Positions 1 to 6,095 of a DNA stretch of 6,095 nucleotides are shown in pieces. The position numbers were made by a program, and so were the translations under genes. Position 1 is the stretch's first letter. Each line of letters opens with the position of its first letter. Origin of the DNA: an uncultured Anaerolineales bacterium (lineage in GTDB: Bacteria > Chloroflexota > Anaerolineae > Anaerolineales > UBA11657); contig CAJWGI010000092.1 in assembly GCA_913031335.1 (NCBI GenBank), positions 1 to 6,095 of the forward strand, written 5' to 3'. The notes under the pieces were generated by a model. The model ran no database searches and was not told the DNA's origin. It saw nothing but the letters and a program-made list of their open reading frames with translations.

Positions 1-1
1 G

Positions 2-1549
2 CGCATTGCGGATGTGCTCATGCTCATTGGTATTGCCTATCTGTACAGTCAGGCCGGCACGCTCAATTTCCGGGAGATTTTCTTCAGCGAAGAAATAATG
101 AATCATCTGCTGCACACGCCATCCGTGATTGGCGGGCTGGCGGCAGTGCACCTGATTGGCCTGCTGATATTCGCGGGCACGGTGGGCAAGAGCGCCCAGT
201 TCCCGCTACACGTCTGGCTGCCGGACGCTATGGAGGGCCCAACGCCGGTCAGTGCCATGATTCATGCGGCCGCCATGGTCTCCGCCGGTGTGTACATGAT
301 CGTGCGCATGTTCCCGCTGCTTTCGGCCGGCGCGGGAGCGCATGGCGGCAGTCCCACGATGACGGTGATGGCGTTCATCGGCGCGTTCACCGCTCTGTTT
401 GCCGCCACGATTGCGGTGGCGCAAAACGATGTCAAGCGGGTGCTGGCGTATTCCACCATCAGTCAACTGGGTTATATGGTGGCGGCGCTGGGTATCGGCG
501 CTTACGTGGCCGCGGCCTTCCATTTGATGACCCACGCTTTCTTCAAAGCGTTGCTCTTCATGGGGTCCGGGTCTGTTATCCATGGCGTTGAGCACGGCAT
601 TCATCACACCCATGAGAAATTGGACCCGCAGGACATGTTGAACATGGGCGGTCTGGCGAAACGTATGCCGATAACCTTCTGGACATTTCTAATCGGCGGC
701 TTCGCCCTTTCGGGTTTTCCGTTCATCACCGCCGGATTCTGGTCAAAGGACGAGATACTTGCCGATGCCTTTGCGCACGGCCACTGGTGGGTATTTGTTG
801 TGTTGTTGCTGGCGGCGTTCCTGACCGCCTTTTACACCATGCGCCAGATTGCGCTGACGTTCCTGGGCTATCCGCGCAGTAAGAGCGCGGCTCACGCGCA
901 TGAGAGTACCTGGACGATGACGCTGCCGCTGGTAGTGCTGGCGTTCTTCGCGCTTTTCGCCGGGTTCGTGGGCGTGCATTCTGACTTCCCGCTGCTGGGA
1001 GAGCTGCTCGGGAGCAATCCGTTCGAGCATTTCGTTGTGGGCACCCTTCCACATCATCTTGCCGGCATTGAGTTTGACTGGACCCCGGTGCTGCTCTCGG
1101 TGGTCGCCGGTCTGGGAGGGTTGGGTTGCGGCTGGCTGCTGTATGGGCGTCGCCCGCTGGCGTCCGGGCAGTCCGACCCGCTCGTCGCCTCTCTCGGGCC
1201 CATCCACGAGATGCTGTCAGGAAAATACTTCCTTGATGAACTGTACGATTTTGCGCTGGTGCGCCCGGCCAAATGGGTCTCCGAGGTTGTGGCCTTCCGC
1301 TGGATAGATCGCGCGCTGATTGATGGTACATTGCATGCTATCGCGGGCGCGGCAATGCGCGTTGGCGCCGGCGCGCGCTGGTTCGATAAATGGGGCATCA
1401 ATTATCCGCCCGACAGGCTCGGGGATGGAGTGAAGGCATCGGGGAACTCATTCCGTGTGATTCAGACCGGGCGCGTGCAAGACTATTTGCTCATAACGCT
1501 CAGTGCGGTCATCGCCGTGGGCGGAGTGTTCTTTCTGGTGTTGAGGTAG
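2..1549 (+). CDS. nuoL: NADH-quinone oxidoreductase subunit L (complex I, NuoL), 5'-truncated, with extended lateral helix
   Basis: NuoL is the distal antiporter-like proton-pumping subunit of the complex I membrane arm, in the cytoplasmic membrane. The reading frame enters from the left edge (R-I-A-D before the GTG at 14), so that GTG is not the true start. Compared with E. coli NuoL (613 aa), roughly 175 N-terminal residues are missing, including the TM5 glutamate. Counting residues from the codon at 14, visible key positions are K59 in GKSAQFPLHVWLPDAMEGP (E. coli K229), H84 (H254), H170 and H174 in HLMTHAFFKALLF (H334, H338), K178, and K245-D246 in GFWSKDEIL (K399). The C-terminus shows TM15 (about 359-378), the long amphipathic lateral helix HL starting near DELYD (408), and a final anchoring TM (about 491-510). 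HL is about 25 residues longer than in ordinary bacterial NuoL. The stop TAG is 14 bases before nuoM1. Identity is very secure; the exact HL extension length rests on a by-eye alignment to remembered family sequences. Confidence 0.97.
   Translation, partial: RIADVLMLIGIAYLYSQAGTLNFREIFFSEEIMNHLLHTPSVIGGLAAVHLIGLLIFAGTVGKSAQFPLHVWLPDAMEGPTPVSAMIHAAAMVSAGVYMIVRMFPLLSAGAGAHGGSPTMTVMAFIGAFTALFAATIAVAQNDVKRVLAYSTISQLGYMVAALGIGAYVAAAFHLMTHAFFKALLFMGSGSVIHGVEHGIHHTHEKLDPQDMLNMGGLAKRMPITFWTFLIGGFALSGFPFITAGFWSKDEILADAFAHGHWWVFVVLLLAAFLTAFYTMRQIALTFLGYPRSKSAAHAHESTWTMTLPLVVLAFFALFAGFVGVHSDFPLLGELLGSNPFEHFVVGTLPHHLAGIEFDWTPVLLSVVAGLGGLGCGWLLYGRRPLASGQSDPLVASLGPIHEMLSGKYFLDELYDFALVRPAKWVSEVVAFRWIDRALIDGTLHAIAGAAMRVGAGARWFDKWGINYPPDRLGDGVKASGNSFRVIQTGRVQDYLLITLSAVIAVGGVFFLVLR
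1298..1453 (+). repeat. Two 26-residue units in the lateral helix (HL) of NuoL, likely the HL insertion
   Basis: Inside nuoL, the codons at 1298 and at 1376 begin similar peptides exactly 78 bases (26 codons) apart: RWIDRALID and RWFDKWGIN. Both fit W-x-D-x(3)-I-(D/N). Over the full 26 positions only about five residues are identical, with several further similar pairs, so this is a weak, old repeat seen mainly in protein and only partly in DNA (CGCTGG and GAT shared in register). In ordinary NuoL one such motif sits about 20 residues before the QTG that leads into the last TM. Here the second unit has that spacing and the first is extra. This matches an HL lengthened by one unit to span a fourth pump subunit. 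Confidence 0.6.
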
Positions 1550-1552
1550 GGC

Positions 1553-1556
1553 GGAG
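1553..1556 (+). promoter_or_regulatory. Ribosome binding site of nuoM1
   Basis: GGAG lies 7 bases before the ATG at 1564, in the 14-base gap after the nuoL stop. It is a good Shine-Dalgarno match at normal spacing and fixes the nuoM1 start. Confidence 0.8.
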
Positions 1557-1563
1557 ATAAAGC

Positions 1564-3141
1564 ATGGCTGATTTCATAACACAACACCTTCTGACGCTGA
1601 TATTGTTCGCGCCGCTGGCGGGCATGTTGGCGGTGATGTTGGTGCCGGGCGAGCGCAAGCAGACGGTGCGCTGGGTGGCGCTGTTGGCCAGCATGGTTCC
1701 GCTCGGTCTCTCGATAGTGCTCTGGGCCGGCTACGATTCCGGCGCGGCCGGATTTCAGTTTGAGGAGCAGGCCACGTGGTACACGGCCATTCGTTCATCC
1801 TATCATGTCGGCGTGGACGGCATCAGCGTGCCCATGATAGTGCTCACCACGCTATTAATGCCGCTTGGCATTCTCACATCCTTCGGCATTCAGGAGCGGG
1901 TGAAAGCGTACATGTTGCTCTTCCTGATGCTGGAGACCGGCATGCTAGGTGTGTTCATGGCGCTTGACCTGATTGTGTTTTTCCTGTTTTGGGAAATTGG
2001 TTTGGTGCCGATGTATTTCCTCATTAATATCTGGGGAAGCCCGAAAGGCGAACGCGAGTTTGGCGGTGGACAGAAAGTTTCGGCGCGGCAGTATGCTTCG
2101 TACAAATTCTTTGTGTACACACTCGGGGGTTCGCTAGGTTTGTTGCTCGCCATTCAGATTCTTGGACTGGTGGCTGGCAGCTTCGATCTGCTTACATTGT
2201 TGAAAGTGTGGCCCAATTTTTCCGGTGAATTGTTCGCAAACTTCCCGACTGCCGGCGTGCGCGCGGCCGCATTTTGGGCGTTTGTGGTGGCGTTCGCCAT
2301 CAAGGTGCCGTTGTGGCCCTTCCACACCTGGCTGCCGGATGCGCACACCGAGGCGCCCACGGCCGGCTCGATGATTTTGGCCGGCGTGCTGCTGAAGCTG
2401 GGCGCTTATGGCTTCCTTCGGCTGGTGCTGCCGCTCTTCCCGCAGGAAGCGCACGCGGCCGCTCCGGCGCTCGCATTTTTGGCGATGGTCGCGATTGTGC
2501 TCGGCGCGCTCTCCGCATATGGGCAGAGCGACTTCAAGCGGCTGGTGGCGTATTCGTCCGTCAATCACATGGGCTTTGTGGTACTGGGCATTGCGGCAGC
2601 CGCGTGGGTGGCTGGCAGCAGTGACCCGGCCATGCGCCTTAGCGGCACGATTGCCACCACTGGCGTGGTGCTGCAGATGTTCAACCACGGCCTCTCCGCC
2701 GCAGCGATGTTCTTTCTGGTCGGGGTGGTGTACGACCGCGCGCACACTCGCGACCTGGACGAGCTGGGCGGTGGCATCTGGCAGCTGGCGCCGGTCTATG
2801 GCGGCATACTGGTGTTCAGCTCCATGGCTTCGCTGGGGCTGCCGGGCCTGAACGGTTTTGTCTCCGAGTTCGCCATTGTGCGCGGCGCATGGCCCGTTTT
2901 TTCTGCCATCACGGCGGTGAGCATGATTGGCCTGTTTTTCACCGGAGCATACATCCTCAAGGGAATCCGGCAGGTGCTGCACGGCCCCCGCAATGAGAGG
3001 TGGGCGGACCACGATATGGAAGTGACTATGCGCGAGAAGGTGGTGGTCGCGCCACTGATGGTGCTCATGCTGGTCATTGGCCTGTGGCCGTGGTGGATTG
3101 CCAGCGTGATTAATGAAACTGCCAAAACCCTGATCGGGTGA
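1564..3141 (+). CDS. nuoM: NADH-quinone oxidoreductase subunit M, first copy (NuoM1), full-length
   Basis: NuoM is a middle antiporter-like proton-pumping subunit of the complex I membrane arm, between NuoL and NuoN. The 525-residue protein (E. coli NuoM: 509) is hydrophobic throughout, as expected for about 14 TM helices. All classical pump residues are present: E144 in FFLFWEIGLVPMYF (TM5), K247 in AFAIKVPLWPFHTWLPD (TM7, E. coli K234), K278 in AGVLLKLGAYG (TM8, K265), K325 and H335 in DFKRLVAYSSVNHMGF, H375 in QMFNHGLSAA (H348), and E435 in LPGLNGFVSEF (TM12, E407). The loop after TM5 (residues 159-176) is about 12 residues longer than in NuoM2 and glycine-rich (GGG at 167-169). ATG at 1564 is chosen because GGAG lies 7 bases upstream and the N-terminus runs straight into TM1. 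Of the two NuoM copies this is the canonical one and is expected to pump normally. Confidence 0.97.
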   Translation: MADFITQHLLTLILFAPLAGMLAVMLVPGERKQTVRWVALLASMVPLGLSIVLWAGYDSGAAGFQFEEQATWYTAIRSSYHVGVDGISVPMIVLTTLLMPLGILTSFGIQERVKAYMLLFLMLETGMLGVFMALDLIVFFLFWEIGLVPMYFLINIWGSPKGEREFGGGQKVSARQYASYKFFVYTLGGSLGLLLAIQILGLVAGSFDLLTLLKVWPNFSGELFANFPTAGVRAAAFWAFVVAFAIKVPLWPFHTWLPDAHTEAPTAGSMILAGVLLKLGAYGFLRLVLPLFPQEAHAAAPALAFLAMVAIVLGALSAYGQSDFKRLVAYSSVNHMGFVVLGIAAAAWVAGSSDPAMRLSGTIATTGVVLQMFNHGLSAAAMFFLVGVVYDRAHTRDLDELGGGIWQLAPVYGGILVFSSMASLGLPGLNGFVSEFAIVRGAWPVFSAITAVSMIGLFFTGAYILKGIRQVLHGPRNERWADHDMEVTMREKVVVAPLMVLMLVIGLWPWWIASVINETAKTLIG

Positions 3142-3142
3142 T
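3137..3142 (+). promoter_or_regulatory. Probable Shine-Dalgarno of nuoM2 overlapping the nuoM1 stop
   Basis: GGTGAT can pair with the 3' end of 16S rRNA (the GGUGAU part of AGGAGGUGAU). It lies 4 bases before the ATG at 3147 and contains the TGA stop of nuoM1 (3139-3141). No comparable site precedes the alternative starts GTG 3138 or ATG 3141. The overlap suggests that ribosomes ending nuoM1 reinitiate on nuoM2. Confidence 0.5.
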
Positions 3143-3146
3143 GCAA

Positions 3147-4655
3147 ATGGGTTTTCCGATTCTCTCTGTCATCACTCTCACACCTTTTGCGACCGGTGTG
3201 CTGCTGCTGTTGTTTCCGGCCGAACGCAAGCGCGAAATCCGACTGACAGCGCTGGCGGCGGCCAGCTTCACTCTGGGTCTCTCCGTGGTCGCGTACTTCA
3301 ACTATGATCTGGCTGCGGCGGGCTATCAGTTCGTGGAGAAAGCCATTTGGGTTGAGCCATTGGGCATCTCCTATTATGTGGGTGTGGACGGCATCAGCCT
3401 GCCGATGGTGCTGCTGACCGGAATGGTGATGTTCACCGGGGTACTCATTTCGTGGGGTGTCGATGACCGCCCGCGGGAGTTCTTCGCATTCCTGTTCATC
3501 CTGGCGACCGGAGTGTTCGGCGTTTTTGTGGCGCTGGACCTGTTTCACCTGTTCTTCTTCTACGAAATTGCGGTATTCCCAATGTACCTCCTGATTGCAA
3601 TCTGGGGCTGGAAGGTTACGCGCGAATACGCGGCGATGAAACTGACGCTCTATCTGTTCATCGGTTCGGTACTCGCGCTGGTGGGGATGCTGGCGATGTA
3701 TTTCCTTTCCGGCCTGAGCACTTTTGACATGATAGCACTGCAGGAGGCCAACTTCTCGTTTGCCTTCCAGAAGTTCTGGTTCCCGTTTGTGTTTTTCGGC
3801 TTTGCCGTGCTGGCGGGCATCTTTCCCTTCCACAACTGGAGCCCGGACGGGCACGTGGCTGCCCCCACTGCCGTTTCGATGTTTCACGCGGGAGTGCTGA
3901 TGAAATTGGGCGCTTTCGCGGCGCTGCGCGTCGGGGTGATGCTGCTGCCGGAAGGCGCGCGTTTCTGGCTTCCTTTGATTATTTTCCTCGCGCTCATCAA
4001 CGTGGTTTATGGCGCGTTTGTGGCCATGATGCAGCGTGACTTCAAATACGTGATAGGCTTTTCATCGGTGTCGCACATGGGGTTGGTGATGCTGGGTGTG
4101 GCCACGTTGAACCAACAAGGAATCACCGGGGCCGGCCTGCAAATGTTCTCTCACGGCGTTATGACGGCGCTCTTTTTTGCATGTGTCGGAATTGTGTACG
4201 ACCGGGCGCACACGCGCGACATCCCCTCGCTGGGCGGCTTTGCCAGCAAGTTGCCTTGGGTGACTGTGGCATTCATTATCGGCGGTCTGGTTTCTATGGG
4301 CATGCCGGGGTTCTCCGGCTTCATCGCTGAGCTGCCCATTTTGCTCGGCCTCTGGAGCGCGGGCAGCGTCACTAGCGGGCATTTCATAGCGCCGTATTAC
4401 ACCTGGATAGTCATGATTGCGGTGATTGCTATCGTTATCACCGCTTCGTATATTTTGCGGGTTGTGCAGCGCGTTTTCTTCGGTCAGATGCCGGCCGAAT
4501 TCGAGGGTCACATTACTAATTCAACCAGGCTGGACAAGGTCGCTATCGTGCTGCTGGCGTCCGTACTGGTGCTTCTGGGCATATTCCCTGGTTTGATGGC
4601 CCCGCTGATATCCAGCGGGGCGGAAAACGTGATGGCGGTTCTGGGAGGCATCTGA
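3147..4655 (+). CDS. nuoM: NADH-quinone oxidoreductase subunit M, second copy (NuoM2), lacking the TM7 lysine
   Basis: This is a second NuoM-family antiporter-like subunit, predicted to be an extra module of the complex I membrane arm. From ATG 3147 it has 502 residues, a normal NuoM length, and is hydrophobic throughout. Family marks include YYVGVDGISLPM (77-88), E140 in FFFYEIAVFPMYLL (TM5), K253 in AGVLMKLGAF (TM8), K300 and H310 in DFKYVIGFSSVSHMG, H336 in LQMFSHGV, the YDRAHTRD loop also found in NuoM1, and E395 in MPGFSGFIAEL (TM12). The TM7 lysine that is nearly universal in pumping subunits (E. coli K234, NuoM1 K247) is L222 here, in GFAVLAGIFPFHNW. An additional H247 sits in TM8. The protein is clearly diverged from NuoM1, so the duplication is old or the copy was acquired. 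Starts at GTG 3138 and ATG 3141 are possible; 3147 is preferred because GGTGAT precedes it. It abuts nuoN. Family call is secure; pumping ability is uncertain. Confidence 0.95.
   Translation: MGFPILSVITLTPFATGVLLLLFPAERKREIRLTALAAASFTLGLSVVAYFNYDLAAAGYQFVEKAIWVEPLGISYYVGVDGISLPMVLLTGMVMFTGVLISWGVDDRPREFFAFLFILATGVFGVFVALDLFHLFFFYEIAVFPMYLLIAIWGWKVTREYAAMKLTLYLFIGSVLALVGMLAMYFLSGLSTFDMIALQEANFSFAFQKFWFPFVFFGFAVLAGIFPFHNWSPDGHVAAPTAVSMFHAGVLMKLGAFAALRVGVMLLPEGARFWLPLIIFLALINVVYGAFVAMMQRDFKYVIGFSSVSHMGLVMLGVATLNQQGITGAGLQMFSHGVMTALFFACVGIVYDRAHTRDIPSLGGFASKLPWVTVAFIIGGLVSMGMPGFSGFIAELPILLGLWSAGSVTSGHFIAPYYTWIVMIAVIAIVITASYILRVVQRVFFGQMPAEFEGHITNSTRLDKVAIVLLASVLVLLGIFPGLMAPLISSGAENVMAVLGGI
4599..4621 (+). 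other. Perfect 9-bp inverted repeat (possible mRNA hairpin) near the end of nuoM2
   Basis: GCCCCGCTG (4599-4607) and CAGCGGGGC (4613-4621) are perfect inverted repeats around a 5-base loop (ATATC). The stem is GC-rich. It is inside the nuoM2 coding sequence, ends 21 bases before the nuoN ribosome binding site, and is followed by GGAAAACG instead of a T-run, so it is not an intrinsic terminator. A role in mRNA stability or in tuning nuoN translation is possible but unproven; it may be chance in GC-rich DNA. Confidence 0.4.
4643..4648 (+). promoter_or_regulatory. Ribosome binding site of nuoN
   Basis: GGGAGG lies within the last codons of nuoM2, 7 bases before the GTG at 4656. It is a strong Shine-Dalgarno match and decides the GTG start of nuoN, since no ATG lies nearby in frame until the codon for residue 28. 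Confidence 0.85.
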
Positions 4656-6095
4656 GTGAGCATCGCCGCCTTTCATCCTGCTCACCTGATCGCCATCCTA
4701 CCGGAACTGGCACTGGTCGCGCTTGCGGGCGTGGTCATGACCATGGATGTCGCCCTTGCGGAAAACCGCAAGCGGCTGCTGGGGCTGACCACTGCCGTCG
4801 GAAGTTTCGTCATCATCGCGCTCGCACTGCTGTTCTCGCAACCGACCGGGGAGTTGATCTGGGGCGGCATGATCCGCAACGACATGGCCGCGTTCGTCTT
4901 CCGTCTGGTGTTCATTTTTTCCGGCGCAATCACCGCGCTGCTCAGTCTAGATGTGAAGGGCGTCGCCCACAAAGGGGATTACTACGCAATCATGCTCGGC
5001 GCGGTGGTGGGCATGTGCTTCATGGCGCTTGCGGCGGATGTCATCATGCTCTATCTCGCGGTCGAGACTGCCGGCATCGCGGGGTATGTGTTGGCCGGTT
5101 ACGTGCACAGGGATGACCGCTCGGCCGAGGCCGGGCTGAAATATTTCCTGTTTGGCGCGGCCACCTCTGCGGTGATGCTCTACGGGCTCAGTTTGCTTTA
5201 CGGCTTCACGGGAGAGACAAACCTGAATGCCATCGCCACGGTGCTTGCCTCTGGCGAGGTCGCGCTCGCGGCCATCGTTGTGACGGCGGTGCTGATTGTA
5301 GTCGGCGTTGGGTTCAAAATGGCTGCCGTGCCCTTCCATTTCTGGGCGCCGGATGTGTATGAAGGTGCACCTACGCCGGTCACCGCTTTTGTGTCCACTG
5401 CATCGAAAACGGCGGGATTCGCCGTGCTGATGCGTGTGTTCATCACCGGCCTGACGGCGAGTGGTGCTTGGCTGCCGATGCTGGTGGCGTTGGCTGCCGT
5501 GAGCATGACACTTGGCAACCTGCTTGCGCTTGCGCAGACGAATATCAAGCGCTTGCTGGCCTACTCGTCAATAGCACACGCGGGTTATGCGCTGGTGGCG
5601 TTCGTTGCATATTCCGAGTTAGGCATGGCGGCCATGGTGTATTATCTGATGGCGTATGTGGTTACAAATCTGGCCGCTTTCGGGGTAGTAATTTTAGTGG
5701 CGCGAAGCGCCGGCAGCGATGAGATTGCGAGGTACGCGGGCATGAGTCGTCGCTCTCCATACCTTGCGCTTGCCATGCTTGTAGCATTTCTATCGCTGGC
5801 GGGCATGCCGCCACTGGCGGGCTTTTTTGGGAAATTCTATGTGTTCGCGGCCGCGGTGAATGCCGGTCTAGTGTGGCTGGCATTCGTAGGTGTGCTCAAT
5901 GCCATCGTGGGACTGTACTATTATCTGGCGGTGCTGAAAGTCGTGTATGTTAGCCCAGCGCCGGAGGGCGCGGCTGCTGTTGATGTGCCGCGCGCCTATG
6001 GTTTCGCGCTGGCCGTTTTGTCGGTGGGGATCATTCTGCTGGGTACGGCTTCGGCCCCGTGGTTTGGGTGGGCATTGCGGGCTGCTCAGGGCCTG
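4656..6095 (+). CDS. nuoN: NADH-quinone oxidoreductase subunit N (NuoN), 3' end just outside the window
   Basis: NuoN is the antiporter-like pump closest to the quinone-binding part of complex I. I translated this frame by hand from GTG 4656 to the right edge: 480 codons with no stop. E. coli NuoN has 485 residues and the last visible residues (WFGWALRAAQGL) align with its end, so only a few codons should be missing. Key residues are E137 in LYLAVETAGIAGY (TM5, E. coli E133), K221 in GVGFKMAAVPFHFWAPDVYE (TM7, K217), K251 in STASKTAGF (TM8, K247), H308 in NIKRLLAYSSIAHAGY, and K393 in MPPLAGFFGKFYVF (TM12, K395). The VPFHFWAPDVYEGAPTPV and GLYYYL signatures separate NuoN from NuoL and NuoM. 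The start directly follows the nuoM2 stop with no gap, implying coupled translation. All charged residues of the pump axis are present, so it looks fully functional. Confidence 0.97.
   Translation, partial: MSIAAFHPAHLIAILPELALVALAGVVMTMDVALAENRKRLLGLTTAVGSFVIIALALLFSQPTGELIWGGMIRNDMAAFVFRLVFIFSGAITALLSLDVKGVAHKGDYYAIMLGAVVGMCFMALAADVIMLYLAVETAGIAGYVLAGYVHRDDRSAEAGLKYFLFGAATSAVMLYGLSLLYGFTGETNLNAIATVLASGEVALAAIVVTAVLIVVGVGFKMAAVPFHFWAPDVYEGAPTPVTAFVSTASKTAGFAVLMRVFITGLTASGAWLPMLVALAAVSMTLGNLLALAQTNIKRLLAYSSIAHAGYALVAFVAYSELGMAAMVYYLMAYVVTNLAAFGVVILVARSAGSDEIARYAGMSRRSPYLALAMLVAFLSLAGMPPLAGFFGKFYVFAAAVNAGLVWLAFVGVLNAIVGLYYYLAVLKVVYVSPAPEGAAAVDVPRAYGFALAVLSVGIILLGTASAPWFGWALRAAQGL

Noticed and set aside
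726..1331. Antisense open frame (201 codons) within nuoL
   Set aside because: Arg/Pro/Ala/Ser-rich shadow of nuoL with no family resemblance.
2194..2220. Possible frameshift or break in nuoM1 where the DNA becomes more AT-rich
   Set aside because: The frame stays open and the motifs on either side (E144 before, K247 after) are in the same frame with normal spacing.
2408..2851. Alternative + strand frame (147 codons) inside nuoM1
   Set aside because: Trp/Arg/Ser-rich out-of-frame reading of nuoM1 with no family motifs.
2134..3012. Antisense open frame (292 codons) within nuoM1
   Set aside because: Same shadow composition, no recognisable motif, and fully covered by nuoM1, whose conserved residues set the real frame.
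2796..3887. Long antisense open frame (363 codons) across nuoM1 and nuoM2
   Set aside because: It is opposite two well-conserved membrane proteins, crosses their junction, has a His/Gln/Arg/Glu-rich composition typical of reverse reading of hydrophobic GC-rich genes, and shows no recognisable domain.
4599..4621. Intrinsic terminator at the end of nuoM2
   Set aside because: No T-run follows the stem, and it lies within coding sequence just before the tightly joined nuoN.
1564..4655. Assembly artefact or recent duplication of a single nuoM
   Set aside because: The two copies differ over most of their length in protein and DNA; only short motif blocks such as YDRAHTRD are near-identical, as expected of old paralogues.
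1..6095. Mrp-type cation antiporter or formate hydrogenlyase (Hyf/Hyc) membrane genes instead of complex I
   Set aside because: The L-M-M-N order, the NuoL HL with a C-terminal anchor TM, and a clear NuoN (VPFHFWAPDVYEGAPTPV, GKFYVF) point to nuo; no hydrogenase or Mrp small subunits are seen.

Overview
This window is an internal piece of a bacterial nuo operon, which encodes respiratory complex I (proton-pumping NADH:quinone oxidoreductase, NDH-1). All genes lie on the + strand. Four antiporter-like membrane subunits are packed end to end in the order nuoL (5' end cut off), nuoM copy 1, nuoM copy 2, nuoN (last few codons cut off). The other subunits (nuoA to nuoK) would be expected upstream, outside the window. 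There are no RNA genes, mobile elements, CRISPR arrays or promoters that I can support, and no gene-free stretch longer than 14 bases.

Layout: nuoL runs from the left edge to 1549. After 14 bases, nuoM1 runs 1564-3141. The nuoM1 stop codon overlaps or abuts the start of nuoM2 (3147-4655, with possible starts at 3138 or 3141). nuoN starts with GTG at 4656, directly after the nuoM2 stop, and stays open for 480 codons to the right edge. This packing implies one polycistronic message with coupled translation.

The unusual part is the gene content. Standard complex I has three large pumping subunits (NuoL, NuoM, NuoN); this locus encodes four. The two NuoM proteins are clearly diverged, so this is an old paralogous pair and not an assembly echo. 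NuoL also carries about 25 extra residues in the lateral helix HL that runs along the membrane arm. The extension looks like an added 26-residue unit that repeats a W-x-D-x(3)-I-(D/N) motif. A longer HL plus a second NuoM is the signature of the published '2M' variant of complex I, proposed to have a longer membrane arm and to move one more proton per NADH. In addition, NuoM2 lacks the central TM7 lysine (E. coli NuoM K234), which is leucine here, and has an extra histidine in TM8. The added subunit may therefore not pump in the standard way.

Organism: moderately GC-rich DNA with ATG and GTG starts, Shine-Dalgarno sites and a bacterial-type nuo order, so a bacterium with a quinone-based respiratory chain. 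2M complexes are spread over several unrelated phyla, and I cannot assign a lineage from the sequence alone. This is probably an environmental or less-studied group, but that is inference.
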